From contig DF820474.1 of the NCBI GenBank assembly GCA_000739535.1, positions 147,242 through 211,241 on the forward strand: a DNA stretch of 64,000 nucleotides. Reading direction: 5' to 3'. The translations under genes and the position numbers were made by a program. This document shows positions 33,341-42,667 of this stretch, piece by piece (within the stretch, counting starts at the first letter, position 1; every line of letters starts with the position of its first letter). The DNA is from Candidatus Vecturithrix granuli. GTDB lineage: Bacteria; Moduliflexota; Moduliflexia; Moduliflexales; Moduliflexaceae. Below the pieces are notes generated by a model, which did no database searches, was not told the DNA's origin, and was given only the letters and a program-made list of their open reading frames with translations.

Positions 33341-35830
33341 TTAGTCCATTTCGATTGGCGTATGTTTGACGCCCCAGATTTCGTCTGCGTACTGTTGAAT
33401 CGTACGATCAGTAGAGAATTTGCCCATATTGGCCACATTGAGAATCGACATTTTGGTCCACGTTTCCTGATCTTTGTATGTTTCCGCTACCTGCTGCTGG
33501 CAGGCGACATACGAGGCAAAGTCTGCCAGGACGCAATATTGATCGCCGTGATAGAGCAGCGAATCGGTAATCGGGCGAAAGAGATCTGGGGTTTCAGGAC
33601 AGAACAATCCGGTTGAAATCATATCGATCACATTTTTCAAATCGGCATTGCTATTATAATATGTCAGCGGATCATACCCTTTGGCTTTGAGTTCTTCGAC
33701 TTCATGAGTTTTCATGCCAAAAATAAAGATATTGTCTTCGCCGACTTCTTCTCGGATTTCGACATTCGCGCCATCCAGGGTACCAATGGTTAACGCTCCA
33801 TTCAGAGCAAATTTCATATTTCCTGTGCCGGATGCTTCGGTACCAGCCGTAGAAATTTGTTCGGAAAGTTCGGCAGCCGGGAAAATTCGTTGCGCCAGGG
33901 AAACGCTGTAATTCGGCAGGAAGATCACTTTCAAGCGGTCGCGGGTGATCGGATCATGATTCACCAGATGTCCCACCGAAGTAATCAATTTAATAATGAG
34001 TTTTGCCATCGTATAGCCTGGCGCAGCTTTGCCTGCAAAGAACACGGTGCGTGGGACGAATTCTGTATATTGTTCCTGATGAAGCTTGAGGTACAAGTAT
34101 ACCACGTGTAACACATTGAGCAGTTGCCGTTTGTACTCGTGCATCCGTTTGACTTGAAAATCAAACAGGGAGTCAGGGTTAATCCGCTCCCCAGGGTGTT
34201 TACGAACCCAGGCGGTAAAATCCAACTTATTCTCGTGCTTCACCTGGCGCCATTTCTGCTGAAATTCCGGATTATCGGCGAGCGGAATGAGTTGCTTCAA
34301 TTGATACAGATCTGTGACAAAGTCGTTCCCGATATAGTCGGCAATCAGGTCAGCCAGGCGGCGATTAGCAAGCACCAGCCAGCGGCGTTGCGTGATGCCA
34401 TTGGTTTTGCAGTTGAATTTTTCCGGGGTGAGTTCATAAAAATCTCGAAAAATCCGGTTTTTGACAATCTCTGTGTGCAGTTCCGACACGCCATTCACTG
34501 AATGACTCCCGACAATACACAGATTGCCCATGCGCACTTGTTTTTCAGGACTTTCTTCGATCAGCGACATACGCCGCAACCGATCGTGGTCGCCGGGGTT
34601 GTGAATCCATACCTGATCTAAAAAGCGGTGATTAATCTCATAGATCAGTTGTAAATGGCGTGGGAGCAACTTCTGGACAAGGCTGACTTTCCAACGTTCC
34701 AGTGCTTCCGGCAGAATCGTATGATTGGTATAGGCACATACTTTTGTGGTAATATCCCAGGCCTTTTCCCACGGAATAAAGCGTTCATCTACCAACAGCC
34801 GCATGAGTTCCACAACCGCGAGGGCCGGATGGGTATCATTGAGTTGAATCGCCACTTTGTTCGGAAATTCGTCAATTGAGTCGTGCTTTTTATCGTAACG
34901 GCGGAAAATATCTTGAAGTGTGGCGGATACAAAAAAATATTCTTGTTTCAGGCGCAATTCTTTGCCTTGCATGGTGCTGTCTTCCGGGTAGAGCACTTTG
35001 GTAATGGTTTCGGCTTCACTTTTATGCTCAACCGCTTGCATATAATCGCCCCGGTTAAAAAATTGCAAGTCAAAATCCCGGCTGGCTTTGGCTGACCAGA
35101 GCCGAAACGTATTCACCGTATTGTTGCCATAACCTGGAATCGGCGTATCATACGCCATGGCCATTGCAATGTCTGCATTCACCCATGTATAATGAAATTC
35201 TCCACTCGGATGAAGGTGTTGTTGGATTTCGCCGTAAAATTTGACTGGATAGAGAAATTCTGGCCTGGGAATTTCCCACGGATTTTGATAACGTAGCCAG
35301 TTATCCGGTTTTTCCACCTGATAGCCGTCTTTTAGAATCTGGTAGAAAATACCATATTCATAGCGCATGCCATAGCCGTAGCCCGGGAGCTGCAATGTCG
35401 CCATGGAATCCAGGAAACAAGCGGCCAGGCGCCCCAGGCCCCCATTCCCAAGTCCGGCGTCAGATTCATATTCCATCAAATCTTGCAGGTCAAGCCCGGC
35501 GTCTTCTAAGCTCCGGCGGCACGCATCATAAATTCCCAGGTTGATCAGATTATTTCCAAGCGCGCGTCCTGTGAGAAATTCCATTGAAAGATAATACACG
35601 CGTTTGACATCTTGATAATAGTATTCTTGTTGCGTTTTAATCCAACGCGCTACCAGATAATCTTTGGCCGCATACGCTGCGCTCAGAAAATAATCGCGCG
35701 CCGTTGCCGAATATTTGTCTTTTGCCAGGGTATATAACAGGCGTTTGACAAAGGTATTGACAAAAGACTCCTGATTTTTTTCCTGAATACACAGTTTCTC
35801 AAGCTCATCAATATCAATATGTTGTTCCAT
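33341..35830 (-). CDS. glgP: Glycogen/alpha-glucan phosphorylase
   Basis: An 829-residue PLP enzyme that releases glucose-1-phosphate from storage glucan. Complete motif set: NGGLGRLAACFLDS near residue 125, GYGYGMRYEYG, EINHRFL, and the PLP lysine block TEASGTGNMKFALNGALTIGTLDGANVEI near residue 660. Length is normal for the GlgP/MalP family. The ATG at 35830 follows GGGAGA at a good distance. The outer-membrane protein gene ends only 12 bp upstream, so the two form an operon with the M42 peptidase downstream. Confidence 0.96.
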   Translation of the reverse strand: MEQHIDIDELEKLCIQEKNQESFVNTFVKRLLYTLAKDKYSATARDYFLSAAYAAKDYLVARWIKTQQEYYYQDVKRVYYLSMEFLTGRALGNNLINLGIYDACRRSLEDAGLDLQDLMEYESDAGLGNGGLGRLAACFLDSMATLQLPGYGYGMRYEYGIFYQILKDGYQVEKPDNWLRYQNPWEIPRPEFLYPVKFYGEIQQHLHPSGEFHYTWVNADIAMAMAYDTPIPGYGNNTVNTFRLWSAKASRDFDLQFFNRGDYMQAVEHKSEAETITKVLYPEDSTMQGKELRLKQEYFFVSATLQDIFRRYDKKHDSIDEFPNKVAIQLNDTHPALAVVELMRLLVDERFIPWEKAWDITTKVCAYTNHTILPEALERWKVSLVQKLLPRHLQLIYEINHRFLDQVWIHNPGDHDRLRRMSLIEESPEKQVRMGNLCIVGSHSVNGVSELHTEIVKNRIFRDFYELTPEKFNCKTNGITQRRWLVLANRRLADLIADYIGNDFVTDLYQLKQLIPLADNPEFQQKWRQVKHENKLDFTAWVRKHPGERINPDSLFDFQVKRMHEYKRQLLNVLHVVYLYLKLHQEQYTEFVPRTVFFAGKAAPGYTMAKLIIKLITSVGHLVNHDPITRDRLKVIFLPNYSVSLAQRIFPAAELSEQISTAGTEASGTGNMKFALNGALTIGTLDGANVEIREEVGEDNIFIFGMKTHEVEELKAKGYDPLTYYNSNADLKNVIDMISTGLFCPETPDLFRPITDSLLYHGDQYCVLADFASYVACQQQVAETYKDQETWTKMSILNVANMGKFSTDRTIQQYADEIWGVKHTPIEMD

Positions 35831-35842
35831 AAGTTTCTCCCG

Positions 35843-37012
35843 TTAAAATGTATAGGTCATCCCGATTCCCACATTAATTCCATGTAATGTGACATCGTCT
35901 TCAAGCAGCACATGCGGCTGCTGGTTTAACACAAAGTATTTTGCCAGCCCATGATAGGAAATGTGTTCGTCGTAAATATATGAAAATCCGGGGCCAAGAG
36001 CATAGCGAGTACGCTTGCCTTCATAAGGTCGCCCATTAGACGGACTTTTCCGTTTACTTTCTCCGTAATACCGGATATCGCTCAACCAATGCAGCACAAG
36101 TTCAGGAGAACAAGCATACCCGAGGTCAACAGATCCTAAAAATTCAAACCGATTGCTGTTTTCAATTTCTGTTTCTAAGGATTCTTCCACCAATTCATCG
36201 TTTTTGGATTGAACGGCATTTTGCCAATTGAGATTGAAACTGAATGGAGCGTATTGTCCATACAGCCCTCCACCAACAATAAACTTATCTCCTTCCCGAA
36301 AAATCTGTTCACCATTGATTTTGTCCGCGCTAAAAGAAGAATAGGCGAGAAAAGTATCCAGCAGAAATTGAGGGGAAACCTGCCAATCAAATGCAGTCAT
36401 CAGGACTAATTGATTTCCCGGATTAAAGTCATCAGCAGCAATGTCTCGCGTGGGATCATACTCCCCATAAAATGTGTAGCCACCATAAATTCCAACCCTG
36501 ATATCCGTTAGCTCCCTGACAAACCCAAGATGAAACCCTACATTCATCCCCTCTCCAAAGTCATCCACTTTAAAAAGATCATTATTTTCGCCGGCTTCGG
36601 CAACTTTTTCTTCCTGGCTCAGTTGTTCTTTCCCGGTCGGAAAATTCAAATCGAGTCCTAACAGGATATTGACAGGGCGTTGAAACAAGGTATAGGAAAC
36701 TGTACAAAGAGAATCCGTCAGGCTGGAAAGCGTTTTTTTACTGATAATGCCAGGGCGCACCATAGCGCGACTATACGCTGTATCAATACGAAAAAACCAT
36801 TCTTGTTGTTCATATTCCAGGCTGACAGGGATCGTGCACTCATGCCCATAGGCTTGCGGCGACTGATCGTCAGAAAATGTATCGTAATAGAATCCGACTG
36901 ATAACGAGTGTTCAGCCTGGAGCAACGATACACCATCGAAAAGACGCATCACGATGCTTATGACAAGAATTCGCTTTAAAAACTTTATACGCCGCTTCAT
37001 ACGTTTAATCAA
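35843..37012 (-). CDS. Outer-membrane beta-barrel protein
   Basis: About 389 residues. The N-terminus is a basic signal sequence (IKRMKRRIKFLKRILVISIVM, then a QAEHS processing region). The rest alternates hydrophobic and polar residues in beta-strand pattern, rich in Tyr, Phe and Gly turns, and ends GIGMTYTF: a C-terminal Phe, the recognition signal for outer-membrane assembly. It resembles transporter/porin-like outer-membrane proteins of unknown substrate. The start is probably the TTG at 37012, 6 bases after AGGAGG; the ATG at 37000 is 18 bases away. It is the first gene of an operon with glgP, so a role in sugar uptake is conceivable but not shown. Confidence 0.8.
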   Translation of the reverse strand: MIKRMKRRIKFLKRILVISIVMRLFDGVSLLQAEHSLSVGFYYDTFSDDQSPQAYGHECTIPVSLEYEQQEWFFRIDTAYSRAMVRPGIISKKTLSSLTDSLCTVSYTLFQRPVNILLGLDLNFPTGKEQLSQEEKVAEAGENNDLFKVDDFGEGMNVGFHLGFVRELTDIRVGIYGGYTFYGEYDPTRDIAADDFNPGNQLVLMTAFDWQVSPQFLLDTFLAYSSFSADKINGEQIFREGDKFIVGGGLYGQYAPFSFNLNWQNAVQSKNDELVEESLETEIENSNRFEFLGSVDLGYACSPELVLHWLSDIRYYGESKRKSPSNGRPYEGKRTRYALGPGFSYIYDEHISYHGLAKYFVLNQQPHVLLEDDVTLHGINVGIGMTYTF

Positions 37013-37158
37013 AAACAACCTCCTCAATTCCGCTTACATAAGATTTATCCAGAGTAGTAATCCAGGTCTTCATATTTTTGTCAAAATAAATTTCTCCTCT
37101 CTTATGGTTTTTCCATGTTCCCAGTGTCAGAAGGATTTTTCAGACAATCGAAATGGAG

Positions 37159-37191
37159 GTGTAACATTTTTTACCGCTTATTATGTTACAC
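37159..37191. promoter_or_regulatory. Perfect inverted repeat, candidate operator
   Basis: GTGTAACAT (37159-37167) and ATGTTACAC (37183-37191) are exact complements 15 bp apart, in the divergent gap between the outer-membrane/glgP operon and the sigma factor gene. The symmetric spacing suits a dimeric regulator; it could also be a weak hairpin. Otherwise this gap (37013-37390) contains no gene. Confidence 0.45.
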
Positions 37192-37338
37192 TGTAATAAA
37201 ATGTGACGCATTGTATTAAAATAGAGTTTCTCATCTTAGGCATCTCAAAAGGCATTATAGCGGCGATTCCACGATTATCAGCAGGAGGGGTTCGTTTGGC
37301 ATGATTGGTGCATTTTAATAAACATGAATAGGCCAGGA

Positions 37339-37367
37339 TTGTATGTTATACGAACCATTAACATAAT
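37339..37367 (+). promoter_or_regulatory. Candidate sigma70-type promoter of the sigma factor gene
   Basis: TTGTAT and CATAAT are separated by 17 bp, a good match to -35/-10 elements. Transcription from about 37374 would leave a very short leader containing the AGGAGGG ribosome site and the ATG at 37391. Confidence 0.45.
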
Positions 37368-37390
37368 TATGAGAAACTTAGGAGGGAATC

Positions 37391-38203
37391 ATGAATACTA
37401 CCACTCTCAGCCCGTATTTACGCGATATTCGGAAATATCGCCTGCTTTCTCATGAAGATGAAGTTGCCTTGATTCAGCGATTCAGGAACGGAGATCATTA
37501 CGCCGGTGAAGAATTAGTGACTTCCAATCTCCGTTTCGTTGTGAGTATTGCGAAAAGATACCAACACTTAGGTCTTCCGCTTTCTGATTTAATTAATGAA
37601 GGTAATATCGGATTAATTCATGCAATTGGTCAATTTGATGAAACCCGCGGAGTCAAATTCTCTTCGTATGCCAGTTGGCTGATTAAACGTCAAATTTTTC
37701 AGGCCCTGGCGGATAAATCTAAAATTGTTCGGATTCCGATTAAACGTGTTCTGGCTCTTTTAAAACAACATCGGACTTTGCACGAACTTTCCGGTCAACT
37801 TCAGGAACATGATGTTGACAGCGAAACATTACGCCATCTTGAAATACAAATCGAAAGTATCAAGCGTAAACTCAATGCGAGTTATCCATATCTTTCCCTC
37901 GATGCTCCGCTCATGTCTGAGGATGATAAAAATTCCTTTGTTGATTTTGTCCCGGAAGATGAAGAAAAACGGCCAGACCGCATGGTCTTGCAGAAAATCG
38001 ATCAGGATTTTGTTCGTCGTTCATTGTCAGATTTAAATCAACGGGAACGAACGATTATCGAAATGTATTACGGGTTACAAGATGAAGAACCGAAAACCCT
38101 CAAAGAAATAGGAGATATGTTTGGCATCACCCGCGAACGCGTACGCCAGATTAAAGAGCATGCGATTGATAAATTACGCCAATCACTCCACGTACAAAAC
38201 TAA
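37391..38203 (+). CDS. RNA polymerase sigma factor, sigma70 family (group 2-like)
   Basis: A 270-residue alternative sigma factor. Region 1.2 starts LSPYLRDIRKYRLLSHEDEVALIQRF. Region 2 contains NLRFVVSIAKRYQHLGLPLSDLINEGNIGLIHAIGQFD and the -10-reading SYASWLIKRQIFQAL. Region 3 follows, and region 4 holds the helix-turn-helix LKEIGDMFGITRERVRQIKEHAI. Region 1.1 is missing, as in RpoS/group 2 or RpoH-like factors. The -10-contact residues are close to those of the housekeeping factor, so it probably reads similar promoters in a growth-phase or stress programme. No anti-sigma gene is adjacent. Confidence 0.92.
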   Translation: MNTTTLSPYLRDIRKYRLLSHEDEVALIQRFRNGDHYAGEELVTSNLRFVVSIAKRYQHLGLPLSDLINEGNIGLIHAIGQFDETRGVKFSSYASWLIKRQIFQALADKSKIVRIPIKRVLALLKQHRTLHELSGQLQEHDVDSETLRHLEIQIESIKRKLNASYPYLSLDAPLMSEDDKNSFVDFVPEDEEKRPDRMVLQKIDQDFVRRSLSDLNQRERTIIEMYYGLQDEEPKTLKEIGDMFGITRERVRQIKEHAIDKLRQSLHVQN

Positions 38204-38476
38204 CGGAAAACGGCTCAAACAACGTGGCTATGCGAAGTTATTACAGCTTGTTGATGATCAAAGTAGGAGTAAAGTGTAAAAACTCAAAAAAATAATTTGA
38301 CTTTCACAGACTACTGCCTATGAGATGTTGTTGTATTCTACTTATATTACTGGCAATATCATTTCTAAGCAACCATTAAAGATGTGGATTGTTTGAAGTT
38401 GCGTGAAAACGGGTAGTTGACAAGCGAGAAAGTTCAAAAAAATTATTGATCATCGTTGACAAGAAACAGAGGAACA

Positions 38477-39211
38477 GTGAAATATTTTATCTTTTCAGAT
38501 ATTCATGGGAATCTTGAAGCGTTACGTGTTGTGTTAGATCAGATCGCTGATGTTCTTCCTGATAAAGTGATCTGTTTAGGCGATGTTGTTGGGTATGGGC
38601 CAAATCCGAACGAATGTGTTGAACTTGTTGCTCAGAATGCTGATCTTACGATCATGGGAAATCATGATCATGCAGTGTTGGGCCTCACGGATATAGAGTA
38701 TTTTAATCAATACGCGAAAATTGCTGTTCTCTGGACGCGAGAAATGCTGACGGATGAAAATTTTAGCATTCTCGAAAGTTATCCGTTTCAGCATTCGGCT
38801 GGAGATATTCTCTTTGTTCATTCTACCCCGCTCTATCCGGAACGCTGGGAGTATATCTTTAACCCGCTTGAAGGGAAATATTATCTGCAACACCTGCAAG
38901 AAGATGTTTGTTTTATTGGTCATTCGCACCAACCCGTATTTTTTGAACAAGATGAAAAGGGGCATGTAATATTCGACCGAAAACCTGAATTTTCTCTTCG
39001 TCTGAGAGAAGGGTGTAAATATATTGTGAATGTTGGCAGCGTTGGGCAAGCGCGCGACGGCGATCCCCGCACCTCCTTCGCCATTTATGATACCGAGGCA
39101 CGCCGCATTGAAATCCGACGCTTACCCTATGATTTCAGGATCACCCAAAAAAAGATGCTTGATATGCATCTCCCGGCGTTTTTAATCGAACGCCTGGCCC
39201 ATGGCAGATAA
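38477..39211 (+). CDS. Calcineurin-like metallophosphoesterase
   Basis: A 244-residue di-metal phosphoesterase. Motifs in order: FSDIHGN, GDVVGYGPNP, MGNHDHA, then LFVHSTP and FIGHSHQP. This is the YfcE/ApaH-like class with predicted activity on phosphodiesters or dinucleotides; the substrate is unknown. The best start is a GTG at 38477 behind CAGAGGA; a TTG seven codons upstream keeps the frame open. It is preceded by a gap of about 270 bp without genes. Confidence 0.88.
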   Translation: MKYFIFSDIHGNLEALRVVLDQIADVLPDKVICLGDVVGYGPNPNECVELVAQNADLTIMGNHDHAVLGLTDIEYFNQYAKIAVLWTREMLTDENFSILESYPFQHSAGDILFVHSTPLYPERWEYIFNPLEGKYYLQHLQEDVCFIGHSHQPVFFEQDEKGHVIFDRKPEFSLRLREGCKYIVNVGSVGQARDGDPRTSFAIYDTEARRIEIRRLPYDFRITQKKMLDMHLPAFLIERLAHGR

Positions 39212-39224
39212 CGTCGAAATTGTA

Positions 39225-39647
39225 TTACTTGATCGTTTTCGACATGAGAACTAAGTCAACTCGTTTCTTCCAGCCAACCCGCTTCCAAAAGGCAAGGGCC
39301 TCACGATTATTTTTGATGACAAAAAGGTGGCATTTTTCGATGCCCTGTTGTTGGAGCATGGTCAATGCTTGGTTTGCAAGTTTGCGCCCAATTCCCTGAT
39401 GCCGATGCGACGTACTGACGGCCAGATGGTGCAGGTAGCCTCGTCGGCCATCATGCCCGCACAATACGGTTCCTACTAATTGATCGCCATCGTAGGCCAC
39501 AAAACTCAGGCCGGGATTGCGCTGTAAATATGATGTCATATTGTCGCGTGAATCTGCATTGCTCAAGCCGATACCTTCCGAAATTTTCCAGAGAGCCAAC
39601 ATCGCATCGTAATCTGCCATCGTCATTTCTCGGATCTCTATCCTCAT
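39225..39647 (-). CDS. GNAT family N-acetyltransferase
   Basis: A 140-residue acetyltransferase with the classical core: LVGTVLCGHDGRRGYLHHLAVSTSHRHQGIGRKLANQAL contains motif A with the acetyl-CoA loop HQGIGRK. The C-terminal KNNREALAFWKRVGWKKR is motif B. The family resembles RimI/PhnO-like enzymes; the acceptor is not known. AAGGAGGG lies 6 bases before the ATG at 39647. It stands convergent with the phosphoesterase, 14 bp apart. Confidence 0.92.
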   Translation of the reverse strand: MRIEIREMTMADYDAMLALWKISEGIGLSNADSRDNMTSYLQRNPGLSFVAYDGDQLVGTVLCGHDGRRGYLHHLAVSTSHRHQGIGRKLANQALTMLQQQGIEKCHLFVIKNNREALAFWKRVGWKKRVDLVLMSKTIK

Positions 39648-39789
39648 TTTTTCCCTCCTTTGGATGCTTCATCTCTTTTTTTCTTGCATTTTTTGGCAAA
39701 ACAGTTATATGGAAGTGCTAAGCAGGATCAATGCACAAACCTCTACACCGGAAGGTATAACAAAAGTCAAGGGAAATTGAAAAAGAACA

Positions 39790-40578
39790 ATGTACACAAA
39801 AAAAGTCTTGTTTATGAATATTGCGGGCGAACGTCTCTCCGCCAGTCTTGAAATGCCGACCAATGAACGTCCCGTCGCCTATGCTCTTTTTGCCCATTGT
39901 TTTACCTGTTCAAAGGAGTATAAAGCCGTGACATATATCAGCCGTACACTTGCCCAGGAGCATATTGCCGTGCTTCGTTTTGATTTTACCGGGCTTGGGG
40001 AAAGTGACGGCGATTTTTCGGAAACCAATTTCTCGTCAAATGTTGCGGATATTTTTGCAGCCGCAGCTTATTTGCAGCAACACTATGAGGCCCCGCAACT
40101 GCTGATCGGTCATTCTCTTGGCGGAACAGCCATGTTACAAGCTGCTGCCCGGATTCCCTCTTCTGTTGCCGTTGTCACAATCGCTTCTCCCTTTGAACCG
40201 CGGATTGTTCTGCGCCACCTGGACAGGGTGCGAGCGCAGATCGAAATCGAGGGGCAGGCCCAGGTGACGCTGGCCGGGCGCGATTTTCTTCTCAAAAAAC
40301 AGTTTGTTGAAGATCTGGAACAAGCTGATATGTCCACGACGATTCGAGAACTCAAACGGGCTTTGCTCATTTTCCATTCGCCCGCAGATACCGTGCTCGA
40401 GCTGGAACAGGCTTCCAAAATTTTTCAAACAGCGCGGCATCCCAAAAGCTTTATTTCGCTTGATCAGGCCGATCATTTACTCTCAAATCGTGAGGATGCT
40501 CTGTATGTTGGCATCGTGATAGCGGCCTGGGTTAGAAAATATCTTGTTCCAACCTCAGTAATGCAGAAGAACAAGTAA
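39790..40578 (+). CDS. Alpha/beta hydrolase
   Basis: A 262-residue alpha/beta-hydrolase without signal peptide. The oxyanion region is ALFAHCFTCSKE, RFDFTGLGESDGDF is the conserved acid-turn region, the nucleophile elbow is LLIGHSLGGTAML, and IFHSPADTVL and ISLDQADHLL provide the acid and histidine of the triad. Similar proteins are often linked to, or fused with, OsmC-type domains, but none is found here. The substrate is unknown. The first ATG has no ribosome site; an internal ATG (MNIAGERL, eight codons on) is possible. Confidence 0.88.
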   Translation: MYTKKVLFMNIAGERLSASLEMPTNERPVAYALFAHCFTCSKEYKAVTYISRTLAQEHIAVLRFDFTGLGESDGDFSETNFSSNVADIFAAAAYLQQHYEAPQLLIGHSLGGTAMLQAAARIPSSVAVVTIASPFEPRIVLRHLDRVRAQIEIEGQAQVTLAGRDFLLKKQFVEDLEQADMSTTIRELKRALLIFHSPADTVLELEQASKIFQTARHPKSFISLDQADHLLSNREDALYVGIVIAAWVRKYLVPTSVMQKNK

Positions 40579-40634
40579 AAAGATTTTTGAAACTTCCGAT
40601 TGTTTCGGGAATGAGGAACGAGATTCGCGAAACA

Positions 40635-42185
40635 TCATTGAAAAGTCACAGAAGAATGTCGTTTAATCAGCATATCATAAAGAAATCTGAGTTCTTGCAA
40701 TTTGATAAGCCAGGCGCATGCCGCAAAGACGCCAATACCAACCAAAATAGCGACCCCTAAAGCCCAGGCGCGTTGAGTGGCAAGTTCAGCAAAAGGGGCG
40801 CAACACAGGCCCATAGCCGCAGAGGCAACGCACACTTTTCCCGTGGCGATCAGAATGTGACGCCAATCCATCTTCCCGAGCCGCTTGCGTAATAGCCAAA
40901 TAAGTAGAGATAGGTTAAAAAATGCTGAAATGGTGGTCGCTAACGCTAATCCACCATGCTGAAGAGGTTTCATGAGCAGGATGCTGCACAGAATATTGAT
41001 TCCTACCGAAGCAGCAGCACATTTTACAGGCGTTAAAGTGTCTTTCAGGGAGTAAAACACAGGGACGATAATGCGCACGCTGGCAATAGCGGAAAGACCC
41101 AGGGTGTAATACAATAAAGCGATGGCTGTGGCCTGAGTATCAGCAGTCGTAAACTTCCCCCGTTCAAAAAGAAAGGTGACAATTGGAACACGCAATACAA
41201 TCAGCCCGACCGCCGAGGGAATTGTCACAAAAAGCACCAGGCGCAGCGCAAAAGACAGAGTGTCAACCAATTCATCATACGCGCCTTTGGCTGACTGAAG
41301 TGACATCGTTGGGAGCACAGCCGTGGCAATCGCTATCCCAAAAATTCCCAGGGGAAATTCCATCACGCGATCCGCAAAATAGAGATACGACACGCTGCCT
41401 TCCGGCAGATACGAAGCCAATAAGGTATTGACAAACACCGAAATTTGATTGACCGCCAGTCCGAAAAACGCTGGCAAAAGTAACATTCCGATTTTTCGAA
41501 CCGCAGGGTTGTGGTAATCGAAACTGAGACGATAACGGAACCCTTGTTTCGTGAGAACCGGGATTTGAAAGAGCAGTTGCGTAATACCTCCAAGAAGAAC
41601 CCCTATGGCCAGGCCAACAACCGGTCGCTCAAGATAAGGACACACAAAAAATACACTCGCGATCAACGAAAGGTTTAGCATAATCGGGGCAAGCGCTGGC
41701 GCCAGAAAATGCTGGAGAGAATTTAAGATGCCCATCGCTAAAGCTGCCAAACTAATAAACAAAATGTAGGGGAAGGTGATGCGGGTCAAATAGATTGTCA
41801 GGGCAAATTTTTCGGGAATTTCCCGGAAACCCGGGGCAAGCATCTGAACGATGGATGGCATGAATATGACGCCTAATATACTCAGTCCGGTTAAGAAAAG
41901 AACAAGCAGAGTCATCACTGTATGAGAGAGGGCCCAGGCGCGTTCTTCACTCTGCTGACGTTCTTCAACAAACACCGGAATAAAGGCGACAGTTAACGCA
42001 CCTTCCCCCACAAGTCGCCGCAGCATACTGGGAATACGAAAGGCGACAAAGTAAGCATCAGCCTCCATGCCGGCCCCGAAGGCTGATGCAATGACCATAT
42101 CGCGAATAAATCCAAGTATGCGAGTAATAACAGTCGAGAGTCCGACAATTCCGGCAGCTTTAGTCACCTGTTTGTGGGCAGACAT
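40635..42185 (-). CDS. murJ: Lipid II flippase MurJ
   Basis: The 516-residue integral membrane protein moves lipid II to the periplasm for peptidoglycan synthesis. It has about 14 hydrophobic segments. Diagnostic sequences are the N-terminal GLSTVITRILGFIRDMVIASAFG, MLRRLVGEGALTVAFIPVF, and a conserved HFLAPALAPIMLN in the middle. Full length for the MurJ/MviN family. It starts 11 bp after the YtxJ-like gene. Confidence 0.95.
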   Translation of the reverse strand: MSAHKQVTKAAGIVGLSTVITRILGFIRDMVIASAFGAGMEADAYFVAFRIPSMLRRLVGEGALTVAFIPVFVEERQQSEERAWALSHTVMTLLVLFLTGLSILGVIFMPSIVQMLAPGFREIPEKFALTIYLTRITFPYILFISLAALAMGILNSLQHFLAPALAPIMLNLSLIASVFFVCPYLERPVVGLAIGVLLGGITQLLFQIPVLTKQGFRYRLSFDYHNPAVRKIGMLLLPAFFGLAVNQISVFVNTLLASYLPEGSVSYLYFADRVMEFPLGIFGIAIATAVLPTMSLQSAKGAYDELVDTLSFALRLVLFVTIPSAVGLIVLRVPIVTFLFERGKFTTADTQATAIALLYYTLGLSAIASVRIIVPVFYSLKDTLTPVKCAAASVGINILCSILLMKPLQHGGLALATTISAFFNLSLLIWLLRKRLGKMDWRHILIATGKVCVASAAMGLCCAPFAELATQRAWALGVAILVGIGVFAACAWLIKLQELRFLYDMLIKRHSSVTFQ

Positions 42186-42196
42186 AAATAGTGTGA

Positions 42197-42562
42197 TTAC
42201 CTCTGAGGCATGATATGATGAAGTTGAGCGGTTAATGTTTGCGGACGAACCGCATGATGACTGGCAGACCAGAAGACCATGCGATCTGAGGTTAACCAGA
42301 TTACCTGCGGAGATTCATGCTCTACATGGAAGATCTGGGAAAGGTGCTGGCTCAAAGGACGCGCCTCAATCACATTGACTTTGGCGCATAATGGGGCGAT
42401 TTCCTCTGGTAGTTGGGCATACCAGGCGTCAAAATCGCGCTCAACTCCTCGACTAATCGGACATATCGGGCTGAATTTGAAAATAATCAGTCCTGACGCC
42501 GGAATCTCCGGCTGCCACTGTTCCCATTCAGATACTGAATGTATTGCTTGAATTTGTTTCAT
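42197..42562 (-). CDS. YtxJ-like monothiol thioredoxin-fold protein
   Basis: About 121 residues with the pattern of YtxJ (bacillithiol system redox-active protein, DUF2847): LIIFKFSPICPISRGVERDFDAW with a single active-site cysteine in the CP(I)S motif, then the cis-proline block HESPQVIWL. YtxJ proteins are thioredoxin-fold monothiol proteins linked to low-molecular-weight thiols, which suggests bacillithiol-like chemistry in this organism. The start at 42562 (MKQIQAI) or the ATG four codons upstream cannot be separated. It lies directly before murJ. Confidence 0.8.
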   Translation of the reverse strand: MKQIQAIHSVSEWEQWQPEIPASGLIIFKFSPICPISRGVERDFDAWYAQLPEEIAPLCAKVNVIEARPLSQHLSQIFHVEHESPQVIWLTSDRMVFWSASHHAVRPQTLTAQLHHIMPQR

Positions 42563-42577
42563 ATTTACGAGCATAGA

Positions 42578-42610
42578 AGAAACCGGGTTTTTCAGAAAAA
42601 CCCGGTTTCT
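42578..42610. terminator. ACCGGGTTTTT-family hairpin
   Basis: AGAAACCGGGTTTTTC, one base, and its exact complement. It follows the MBL-fold gene and precedes the YtxJ-like gene on the same strand. There is no long T-run on the minus strand, so termination may be weak. Confidence 0.65.
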
Positions 42611-42667
42611 CCGACTGGTTCCCCTGCCAATTTTTAGTTCGCTGTCATTCGATGACCTGAACTTATT

